In this document: positions 33,305 through 41,559 of the stretch, in pieces
Layout of the letters: every line of letters starts with the position of its first letter
Position numbering within the stretch: the stretch's first letter is position 1
NCBI RefSeq assembly: GCF_003573695.1
Contig: NC_039359.1
Location: forward strand, 76,708,783-76,772,782
Direction: 5' to 3'
DNA: 64,000 nucleotides
Source: Papaver somniferum
Taxonomy: Eukaryota; Streptophyta; Magnoliopsida; Ranunculales; Papaveraceae
The notes under the pieces: generated by a model
Database searches by the model: none
Told to the model about the DNA's origin: nothing
Seen by the model: the letters and a program-made list of their open reading frames with translations, nothing else
Position numbers and translations under genes: made by a program

Positions 33305-34966
33305 CTTTTAATCTTACTTATCAGAGAAAAATTTCAAGCAAATCTTAGCAAAGATAATACTCAATCACGATAGTAGAAGTAAGATCAAAACACGTAACTA
33401 CAGAGAAGATAGTAGGGTCTGGCTTCACAATCCCAATGAAGTCTTCAAGTCATTAACCTACATGGTTTTGGAATAAACCTAAGGTTAAAGGAGAACCGAC
33501 TCTAGTCACAACTAGTACCACACAGGAAGTATGGGGATTAGGTTTCCCAGTTGCTAGAGTTCTCCCTTATATATTCTTCAAATCATGTTTTGTTAGATTT
33601 GGAACAAAGTAATCAATATTCACCGTTAGATGAAACCTGATCTAAGAGCCAAGCTAATTTTGCTTGAAACCAAAGCAATATCTCTCCACCGTTAGATGAA
33701 CTTAGCTTGTTACACACAAATGAAATGTACCTTCATTTAGATATGGGTAACCGTACCTAAACGTGTACACTAGGTTGGATTAACAATAGTTAACCGAAGT
33801 TATCCATATGAACACTTTCATATCAACCTTATTCATCTTAATCACAACTAGTTCAAATGACTCAAATGAAACTAGTTATAGAGTTGTTCAATTGCTATAT
33901 TCTCATAGAAGTATATAAGAACACAATTGAAGCAAAATCGGTTTGATTCACTCGAATCGATTCATGAACATTACATCCACGTTTTGCAAGTGATTTCATT
34001 ACTTATTACAAAAATGTATTAGTTCATGTTACAACCGATTCTAGAACTTTAACCCACTCGAGTATGCAAACGGGTACCATACTTAAGTAGGACTATGTCC
34101 GACAGTACGCATACGGCTACACATACTACTACACATCCAAAACAAGAGTTGAATTAGTACGCGTATGGGTACGCATACTATAGTACCCGGACTTCAACTG
34201 AGTTCGCCAATATGCGTACGGGTATGCATACCAAGGCTTCCGGACTTCAACTGACCTCGTCAGTACGCATACGGGTATACATACTAAACCGGTCTTGGAT
34301 CAACATATATGCAAGTACGCATACTATGTCTATAACCCAATTGTGGTTAAGTATTCTAAACTCTATTTCAATCATTGAAACATTCTTAGAGGATGACAAT
34401 AGTTGTTTGCACGAACTATTAGCATCAAAGCAATTTTCAAGTTATTGAAATATTCATTACGAAACATTCTTAGTCTACATCAAATGACTGTATCACACAA
34501 ATCATGTAAGATGTTACCAAGCAATTTTCACATGATCATCTTTTGACTTTCATTAAGAAAATAAGATGAACTTGGTTGAAGCGAAAGCTTACCAACACAT
34601 ATTTCGAGAAATATGTTAGCCAGTTAAACTGAGCTCGAAATATCAAATGTGTATAATCGAATACTATATAGCAATACGACTTTTGTCTCAATATAGGATA
34701 TAGAGTAAAAATAGACTTTCCGAGCGATAGATGAGTTTCAGTGTCCACATACCTTTTGTTCATGAAGTTCCAAAAGCTCTCCTTGGTATTTCTTCGTCTT
34801 CAATTGATGAACGTCGTGAATTCTAAAGCTCAACTACACAATCTATCATATTTCAAGACATAGCTATAAGTAGACTAGAAATCACGACTTATAGTTTGGT
34901 CACTAATATTGACAAACAAGCTTGAGATAGAAACGCTTGCGAGTTTGACCGAGCAATGCTCTAACA
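33305..34966 (-). repeat. 5' LTR of the outer element, second piece
   Basis: It resumes the outer LTR after the nested insertion, aligning with 12067-13705. It contains the GTACGCATAC cluster at 34062-34325 and ends ...GAGCAATGCTCTAACA, followed by the CTCTA duplication at 34967-34971. Confidence 0.9.
34062..34325. repeat. GTATGCGTAC..GTACGCATAC palindromic repeats in the 5' LTR
   Basis: Five or more units at the same places as in 12826-13105. The two copies of the array have diverged within the units (for example TACGCATACGGCTACACATA here), but unit number and spacing are kept. Confidence 0.85.
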
Positions 34967-35222
34967 CTCTATTCCTCCAAGCTAACACACACCTTTCTTA
35001 TAAACTCTCAAAGCAATTCTTCTTCAAACCTAGAATTCTCTAATCTCTTTCTTCATCTGCTTCCCTTACTAAGACCATCCCTAAACTCTCATGTGACTGA
35101 AGCAACCTTTGTATTTCCACTGTGCGTGGTTTAGGCGAAGATTATTCGTGCTCAACCTCCCACAACTCACTTTTAGAAACCTTAGAATCCCACTTTTATC
35201 CTCTTACTAATTTTAGGTAACA
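34967..35222 (+). repeat. Gypsy-type LTR copy 1, last part
   Basis: It resumes the LTR interrupted at 11193. It aligns with 39205-39422 of copy 2: TTCTTCAAACCTAgAATT, CTCATGTgACTGAA, GGTTTAGGCGAaGATT and the end TTTTAGGTAACA. Unlike copy 2, no primer site or gypsy interior follows, so this is a solo or 3' LTR. Confidence 0.6.
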
Positions 35223-36600
35223 ACAGTTACGTTTTATTATTTTGCTTTCGTAGTTCCGTAAACTGATGAAATATTAAATTTGATTAGTTACTTCTTCTTA
35301 CTGACATCCTTTTTATGTCACTGTATTGGTTAATTTTCTTCAAAAGAAATTATCACATGAACACGGATAAGATCTTATCATATCACAACAAGGAATATAA
35401 ATTCTACCATGTATATGGTGTGTACTCCTCCTAGTAGTTGATAAGGAGGATACACAATCAAGTTGTGTTGTGATAAGAATGCTTTGGCTCATCATAAATC
35501 ATGAGATTCTTTGCCATAAAGTTTTATTTGAATTTAATTATACAAACTTAATCATATTTAACTTTGTGAAAGAACTGCAGTTAATAGAAAGAGCATAGTT
35601 ACTTAAATTAGTCACTTACTTCGCATTTTTGGTGTCACGTCCTAGCCAGTTGATGAGAGATCTATATTCAGAAATTATTTTGTCAATATTTAATAGTTTC
35701 ATTAAATCTCTGTTAAAGTATGAGATAGTGCAATTTTGATGATGAATCACAGAAGAGGTATTTTTCAAAGAACAGGTTTTTTTAAGGGCATTCTTCTTTG
35801 TTTCACTAGATTTGAGAATGGCAACACCTTTGAGAATATGATGCAAAGATTTTTGTAAATCAAAATTTTTCTTACTCTCAAGTCATGAGAATCAATCCTT
35901 AAAAGAATGTTTATTTGTCCTGCAATAATGACATGACTCTTTATTATTACTAGATATGTGGAAGGGAATTTCCTTATGTGAATGATTCTTTTTTTATTGT
36001 TTACTGCAGTGATTCTGAGCATGACTTTTCGTGCCACACATAGAACATGTTTTCTGATATCTAACTGGATCAGTTTTAACCTTCTTCAGTGGTATAGTGA
36101 CTGCTTTAAAAGGGTTTGGATCTTTCTTCTTATCAATATATTGAATATTCTGAAGATTCATATTCCCCACTAAGCATATGGAGGAATAGGGGAGGGAATC
36201 ATTCACTGGACCACAAAGTGGTTTTAGTACATATATCTTTTTTCCCTGTCTCCTCAATCTTTAAAAGCGCTTGAATAAGATTTTATTTTGAGTCGTCGAG
36301 TTTCATTATCAAGAGTTTCTCTATTTCATTACTTTCCTCTAGTCTTTTGTTGAGAATATCATTACTTCATTCTTTCGATTGAAAAAATTCATCGAGAAGA
36401 CTAATTATGTCCATAAGAGCAGAATATGTTGAAAATTCTTTTTAAGAACATGAGTCAGCAGTTGCACTCATAGTTTTTGGAATAAATTTATCATGAGAGT
36501 TATTGAACTTATTGTATAACTGTCTTCTGAGAGTGTCTGGAGATATGCTTTGTCAGATTCCCCAAAAGGTTGAATTTCCAGAGAGATAAATTTTCTTTCC
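35223..36600 (-). pseudogene. Sirevirus-like gag fragment with two zinc knuckles, decayed
   Basis: Reading on the minus strand from about 36600, the order is a helical, stop-broken part, the basic DKKKDPNPFKAV region, a first knuckle CSMCGTKSHAQNHC (36006-36047), then a second knuckle CHYCRTNKHSFKD whose last Cys codon has become TGA (about 35900-35940). A lysine-rich tail follows. Two CX2CX4HX4C sites in tandem fit a Sirevirus Gag. The fragment lies between the two gypsy-type LTR copies. It has no LTR of its own that I can see and is riddled with stops. Confidence 0.6.
35372..35484. repeat. Imperfect inverted repeat (hairpin), about 110 bp
   Basis: The outer arms are CTTATCATATCACAAC and GTTGTGTTGTGATAAG; the inner arms are GTGTACTCCTCC and GGAGGATACAC, around a short loop. 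The folded form would be a long, bulged hairpin. It lies in non-coding DNA between LTR copy 1 and the gag fragment. It could be a small foldback transposon, but no flanking duplication was identified. Confidence 0.6.
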
Positions 36601-37279
36601 ATAGGGTAACCCCAGTCCTCATATAATGATCCCTAATCCTCCCAGAATTAATCTCATCCATCGTGGGGAAAAAATAACTCTCAAGAGAGACTCATCCTTT
36701 GATCTATAAGGCACATATATCCGTGATTCCTAGCATATCCTTGTGATATACGTTGGTCATGGTCGCTCTGAAGCCTCATGAAACCCCCATGTCTTACACA
36801 TGAGCATGAGCGGAGACTCAATGTCTCATGTAAACACGACTCCCCCTTATCAAGCTGAGAGACTGATTTCTAGTACATCCCACGAGATACAACTAGTCAT
36901 TCTACTTTATGGCACGACTGAAGTCGGAAATCATGAGTAATTCATATTACATCCCCGAGAGATACGCTAGTCATTCTACCTCGGGCCTTGTGACATACTT
37001 CTTGAACATCCTTTCGAGATACACTATCATCTCTGACCCATAAGATAGACACTATAACGACTGACTCCTAGAACATCCCTGCGAGATACATTGGTTAAAG
37101 AGAAGTTTTCTATAGTTCTATGAAAAAGAGATATTATTAGGCATGCAAGCCTCACCCTCAGTCTACTGAACATGTACCAGCTAACTATAGGAGACTTGAA
37201 CGTAATGAACAAGCCTACAAACAACCTCATGAGCTCTGAGCTTCGCTAGCTCATCTTAAAGTCACATATTAATACAAGA
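36601..37279 (+). repeat. Gypsy-type LTR copy 2, first part
   Basis: It aligns with 7936-8391 and 10013-10330 of copy 1, though the exact start is worn (near 36600). Five degenerate 37-bp units occur at 36724-37105. It is cut at 37279 by the Cassandra element. Confidence 0.6.
36724..37105 (+). repeat. Degenerate 37-bp LTR repeats, copy 2
   Basis: Five units (near 36724, 36862, 36938, 36983, 37060) match GAyTyCTAGnACATCCynGnGAGATACacTgGTCAT, the same unit as at 8091-8313 and 10033-10278. Confidence 0.65.
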
Positions 37280-37368
37280 TGTAATACCCCTGTATTCGAT
37301 AATGATTGGACAAATGAAATATAAGTAATAGTTTGTCATTTCCTAACACCGAGCCCTGATGGATATAC

Positions 37369-37457
37369 TTGACTGAGTTGTGGGGAAAAACTTCTTAGTT
37401 AAGTATGCTCGGTCGGGAGTAGTCACAGGATGGGTGACCTCTCGGGAAGATGCTGTT
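37369..37457 (+). other. 5S rRNA-like domain 1 (5' LTR)
   Basis: Matches the 3' half of plant 5S rRNA: an AGTTAAGtatGCTCGG box A region and an intact box C, GGATGGGTGACCTC, ending in TCGGGAAG. These are internal RNA polymerase III promoter elements. The 5' half of 5S is too worn to follow, so this is a transposon module and not a ribosomal gene. Confidence 0.85.
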
Positions 37458-37653
37458 GGATAACCGTAGTAATGTCGTTAAAAATCCCACACTACTAGAT
37501 AACCGCAGTGGGTAAGTGAGAACAATATCGGCGTTAGTTAGGATACAACCAGGGACGGTTCGCTTGTGCTCAGGGGGTGAGTATTTTGCGAGGTTATGCC
37601 AGATACTAGTCTCACAGGATGCAAGGAACGTCTACGTTATATTGTGGCCTTTT

Positions 37654-37743
37654 CAGCATAATTGGCTCCAGAGTTGGCAGAAAACTCTGCAGTTAAGCGT
37701 TCTCGGGAGAGAGTAATCCAGGGATGGGCGACGACCCGGAAAG
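37654..37743 (+). other. 5S rRNA-like domain 2 (5' LTR)
   Basis: A second 5S-like segment: AACTCTGCAGTTAAGCGTtC, then GAGAGAGTAaTCCAGGGATG and GGCGACGACCCGG. It keeps the ACTCTGCAGTTAAGC part better than domain 1 but has a weaker box C. Confidence 0.8.
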
Positions 37744-37848
37744 TTTTCCCTTCATTTCTGTAGGGATGCCCGTTGAAAACCCCACATTGCCGGATAACCG
37801 TAGTTTCTAAGTGGGGACAGTATCGATGTAGGTTCGGGTCATTACAAA

Positions 37849-37860
37849 TGGTATCAGAGC
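37849..37860 (+). other. tRNA-Met primer-binding site (Cassandra)
   Basis: TGGTATCAGAGC, two bases after the 5' LTR. This is the primer site used by Cassandra elements. Confidence 0.93.
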
Positions 37861-38103
37861 CGAAGACGGGTCACCTGCCCATGGTGGGAAGGTACGCTAG
37901 ACGGATTGGTCCAGGTGCTTGTCTCATGAGGGAAGGGGATGTCGATCGGAGATCCGGGGCTTGTATATATATATTCCAGATCCTAGGACGACTCCAATTT
38001 GAGGTTGTGGTATTGTAATACCCCGATATTCGGCAATGGTTGGCCGAATGAAGTATAAGTAATGGTTTATCCTTTGCTAACACCGAAGCTTGATAGGTAT
38101 ACT

Positions 38104-38193
38104 TGACTGAGTTGTGGGAAAAAACTTCTCAATTAAGAGTGCTTGGCAAGGAGTAGTCACAAGATATGTGATCTCTCGGGAAGCTGTTGTTGT
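38104..38193 (+). other. 5S rRNA-like domain 1 (3' LTR)
   Basis: It corresponds to 37369-37457 but is more worn: the box C is AGATATGTGATCTC. Confidence 0.75.
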
Positions 38194-38383
38194 ATAACCG
38201 CAGTAGTGCCGCTAAAAATCCCACATTGTTGTATAATCGCAGTGGGTAAGTAGGAACAATATCGGTATTAGTTGGGATACGACTAGGTTCGCCCGTGCTC
38301 AGATGGGTGAATATGATGGGAGGTTATGCCATATACTAGTCTTACATGATGCAAGGAACGTCTACATTATACCGAGGCCTTTT

Positions 38384-38474
38384 CAGCACAATTAGCTTCA
38401 GAGTTGGCAGAAAACTCTGCAGTTAAGCATGCTCAGGCGGGAGTAATCCAAGGATGGGTGACCACCCGAGAAGT
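38384..38474 (+). other. 5S rRNA-like domain 2 (3' LTR)
   Basis: It corresponds to 37654-37743. Here box A (GCAGTTAAGCATGCTCAGGC) and box C (GGATGGGTGACCACC) are both close to real 5S. This is the best preserved of the four domains. Confidence 0.82.
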
Positions 38475-38511
38475 TATCACTGGATGACCGACCACCCGGG
38501 AAGTTGTCCCT
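38452..38511 (+). repeat. 30-bp tandem duplication at the 5S box C
   Basis: Two units, GGATGGGTGACCACCCGAGA + AGTTATCACT and GGATGACCGACCACCCGGGA + AGTTGTCCCT. They are absent from the 5' LTR, so the duplication arose after, or was lost since, the insertion. Confidence 0.8.
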
Positions 38512-38611
38512 AGATTACCGCAGGGATGCACGTTGAAAATCCCACACTTCCGGATAACCGCAATGTCTAAGTGGAGACAGTATCCGTGGAGGGTCATGTC
38601 ATTACACAAAA

Positions 38612-39422
38612 CCAGAGAACAAACCTCTTCCCTGGCCCCTCAAGCATGCTCTATAATAGCAAGTTGAGACTGAGTTACACAAACTTAGATAAAAAAAATG
38701 GATAAACCTCACGGATCTCCGCATGCTCATCAGAGTGACCCAAAAACAAGGAGTCGTGCCTCTACAAGTCATATGTGGACGGCCGCACAAAATCCTCTCA
38801 GGTTCTACACAATTTTTGAGGCATTTTTTTCCATTTACGTGACTCATCCTAGTCATAGATCGCAAATCAGGGATATTCCTCTATCCGAGCCAACGTTGGC
38901 TATAAATAATATTACTACCTTGTACACAGGTCACCATAAAGGATGACTCAGTAACACAAATTGAGAGATCAATTAGGATTTTAGTCTGGCAGTGTATGAT
39001 ATGTGTGAAAATACTCGACTTATTTCGCACCACGAAAAAGAGTAAAGTCGATCGAAGGGAATCAAAGGATAAACTCAGCCTAGCTTATTTTTAATTATTC
39101 CTTGAAATATGGGAAGAGCGCTCCGAACAAAAAGTAATCCCTATTTTTACCGTCTTGAGATTATAGGTTCGACCACAAATAGGTCATCACTCGACTAACC
39201 TAAAAACATTTCCAAAGCATTCTTCAAACCTATAATTACTATAATCTCTCTCTTATTATCTTCTCTCCCTTAAACCAGGCCTAACCTGTCTCATGTAACT
39301 GAAAAATCCCTTGTACGGCTATCTCTCTTGGTTTAGGCGAGGATTGTTCGTTCTCAAACTCTTGAAATTCACAGTCAAAACCCTAGAATTCCACTCATCT
39401 CATATCACCAATATTAGGTAAC
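38612..39422 (+). repeat. Gypsy-type LTR copy 2, second part
   Basis: It resumes the LTR after Cassandra and aligns with 10560-11193 and 34967-35222. CCACAAATAGGTC near 39175 corresponds to CTATAAATAGGT in copy 1. It ends ATTAGGTAAC at about 39422. Confidence 0.65.
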
Positions 39423-39427
39423 TATAT

Positions 39428-39447
39428 TTTGGCGTCCATAGTAGGAG
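39428..39447 (+). other. Gypsy primer-binding region after LTR copy 2
   Basis: TTTTGGCGTCCATAGTAGG-type sequence follows the LTR. It resembles the TTTGGCGCCCACCGTGGGG start seen in plant Tat-like gypsy elements and marks copy 2 as a 5' LTR. Confidence 0.45.
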
Positions 39448-39482
39448 GTTGTCCTCTCACATGCGGTTTCATATCGTAATCA

Positions 39483-39815
39483 TGGCCACTACTATGGAGG
39501 AAATACAACCTTCAAACACCGACCCCCATAGCAAAAACGTCACAGTGACCTACTAACCCTTGAAAATGTTGGATCATGTCATACGTGAGCTCTAAGGGAC
39601 TCAACCTAACCTTACGAAAAATTTAGATCAACATACTGACTCGCGTGGAGATACCTGTAGAATGACCAGTATGGTTAGATCCAACAACCCTAGATCAAGT
39701 ACACTTTTGTCAAAGAATGCGTGCTAAAACCCATAAGAATAGCACAGACAAAGACGAAGCTACGTATAAAATAGAGGTATCTCCCTCCACCACCTAAAAT
39801 TTTAAAATCTACCTA
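39483..39815 (+). pseudogene. Start of a gypsy gag, badly decayed
   Basis: An ATG at 39483 opens MATTMEEIQPSNTDPHSKNV, then stops appear within a few dozen codons. It sits where gag begins in Tat-like gypsy elements, shortly after the LTR and primer site. The trace is lost at the LINE tail near 39817, so the rest of this element is not in the window. Confidence 0.4.
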
Positions 39816-39816
39816 G

Positions 39817-40638
39817 TTTTTTTTTTTGATACGAAGAAGAATTTCATTAAAGAGAAAAATCAACCTCTCATGTCAAGAAGAAGTTGATCAGTAATACATC
39901 TAGGAGGGTGATCAGACCATTTTTAGACAGCTTCTCAGTGCGAGCGGTTTTAGCTAGAATGTCTGCCACTTTATTTCGTTCCTTTGGAACATTATAACAT
40001 TTCCAGTTCTTAAAGTTATTAAAACAAAAAATGATCTGATGAAATTGTGAAACTGCCAATTGATATTATTTTGGCCTTTAGTGATGGCTTCCACTAGGAT
40101 TATGGAATCTGTTTCGAAGTTTACTGCCTCCAACTTTAGCTAGCGAATCCACTTTACAGATTCCCATAGTGCGAATCTCTGAGCGTGTTCTGGACTCAAG
40201 GCTTGTTCAACATAGCAGCATTTTGCTCCTCTTGAGATAACTGCAGAATTTCGAATAATTAGACCAATGTAGTAGTATAATTGAAAAAACCATCTAAATT
40301 AACAGTATAACAGCATGTAAAGGAGGAATCCATTTTAAGTTAGCTATGATTTTTCGAGAAACTAACTTAGTGGATGGTTTTATTCTAGATCCTATACAGT
40401 CTATGGATATGTGTTGAATTTTGATGATAAGATCCTGAGGATTCAGACACTTGCTAGGTTATATGTGAAATGAATAGTTTTTGAGATAATTTATATTCCC
40501 ATAAAACATTTCAAATGTATTTGAGATACATCGTCTCCAGATTTCTTTTAGAATTATAGTTATGAAATATAAACGTGGGACTACTTTGACCACTTTTTTT
40601 ACGGTTTTGTTTTAATCTTTATCAAACATGTTTTTTTT
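39817..40638 (-). mobile_element. 5'-truncated LINE tail, decayed
   Basis: Poly(A) is seen as T's at 39817-39826, followed on the minus strand by the C-terminal part of LINE ORF2. A 63-codon frame (39868-40059) contains VPKERNKVADILAKTART, the RNase H end of plant LINEs (compare ADKDAKHCKR of the intact LINE). Upstream (40080-40330) the rest of RNase H can be followed through several stops, beginning near FTCCYTVNLDGFF. The copy ends at the Helitron start (40639). It is much more decayed than the LINE at 16963. Confidence 0.7.
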
Positions 40639-41341
40639 TCCTCCAATAAAAACAGAGTTTTTTCGAGCGACGTAGTTAATCGGAGTTTCTGGTTGATTCT
40701 GGCCCCACCGAATTTTTAAAAAGGAAGTTTATTTGATGTGTACCATAAGGAAAAGTGCAAAAAGATTCCACGAATTTTTTTTTGGAAACAAATATTTTAT
40801 TGCCAATAAAAGTTTATCTCAAAAAATAAAATATTAACAAAAATAATTAAGTCATGCATTCACGGTTTCACCCAAAAACTAAATTAATCATGCATCAATC
40901 ACGAAAATAATCACGCAATCAATCGCATCATCAATTATAACATTAATAAATTAAAAAAAATATATAACAAATATATCCAATGTCCTATTACAATTCTTCG
41001 AATTTCTCTTTTCCTAATTACAATTCCGTTCTATCAATTAAAATCAATTATTCCCGATGACACTTCCGATAATGAGAAACTTAAAAAAAAATGATTAAAT
41101 TGATTGTGGATACTAACCTTTCGATCAGAGAATGTGTCTCTCTTGCAAATAACTTTATTGTTAATCCTGTTTGACAACAAAAAAATTGCGCAATCGTTAG
41201 AATTTGGAACAAAATAATAGGAACAAATATTGATTAGCATATAAATAATCGAGCAAACAAATAAAAAAAATAATGGGCTAAGCTCATACAAAACAATCAT
41301 AAAAAAACAAAGAATATTGTTAAATTAGTTAACGTCATTTA

Positions 41342-41545
41342 TTGGGTCCAAGAGCATAGCTCAGTGGTATCCCATCAACTCCAGTAAGGAGGAAGTCAGG
41401 GGTTCGATCCCCATCGTGGTAGAGGTTTGTATTTAATTAGTTGTATAGAGGGGTTTAGCGGGGTTGGGTCTAGCAGTGGGGCTAGTCCAACTGGATGGAT
41501 TTGGGTAGAGGCCTAGGTCTAGCTTTAGCCTATCAAAAAAAAAAA
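41342..41545 (+). mobile_element. tRNA-derived SINE
   Basis: A pol III box A (TAGCTCAGTGG, 41357-41367) and box B (GGTTCGATCC, 41401-41410) have tRNA-like spacing. A tRNA-unrelated body and an A-tail (41535-41545) follow. Near-identical flanks, GTTAACGTCATTTA at 41328-41341 and GTTAACGACATTAC from 41546, are the target duplication. It is about 200 bp, the usual size of plant SINEs. It has no coding capacity and depends on LINE enzymes. Confidence 0.9.
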
Positions 41546-41559
41546 GTTAACGACATTAC

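Larger units (their letters stand above)
11194..34966 (-). mobile_element. Sirevirus-like LTR retrotransposon, gag-only, outer copy
   Basis: A Ty1/copia-type element on the minus strand. Identical CTCTA duplications lie at 11189-11193 and 34967-34971. The LTRs are 11194-13705 (3') and 24007-24887 plus 33305-34966 (5', split by a nested element). An initiator-Met tRNA primer site abuts the 5' LTR and an AAAGGGGGAGAT polypurine tract abuts the 3' LTR. This primer site and the GGGGGAG-type tracts are known Sirevirus features. Without the two insertions the interior is about 3.7 kb. It holds a gag pseudogene and a coiled-coil ORF but no protease, integrase or reverse transcriptase, so it could move only with help. 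Confidence 0.88.
37280..37846 (+). repeat. Cassandra 5' LTR (567 bp)
   Basis: TGTAATACCCC...TCATTACA. It contains two 5S-like segments, at about 37369-37457 and 37654-37743. Confidence 0.92.
37280..38606 (+). mobile_element. Cassandra TRIM retrotransposon, full length
   Basis: A 1.3 kb terminal-repeat retrotransposon in miniature. The LTRs are 37280-37846 and 38014-38606 (TGTAATACCCC...CATTACA) and carry 5S rRNA-like domains, the defining mark of Cassandra. The interior is 167 bp, starts with the initiator-Met primer site and codes for nothing. The flanks CAAGA (37275-37279) and CAAAA (38607-38611) match at 4 of 5 positions. Such elements depend entirely on proteins of other retrotransposons. 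It sits inside gypsy-type LTR copy 2. Confidence 0.93.
38014..38606 (+). repeat. Cassandra 3' LTR (593 bp)
   Basis: Same structure as the 5' LTR, with 5S-like domains at about 38104-38193 and 38384-38474. It is 26 bp longer, which a 30-bp tandem duplication at 38452-38511 accounts for. Confidence 0.92.

Noticed and set aside
37369..38474. 5S rRNA genes
   Set aside because: Only 3'-half modules are present, repeated inside LTRs with TG/CA ends and a tRNA-Met primer site. They belong to a Cassandra element.
41349..41418. tRNA gene
   Set aside because: Box A and box B are present, but a tRNA-unrelated body, an A-tail and a target duplication follow, so it is a SINE head and not a tRNA gene.
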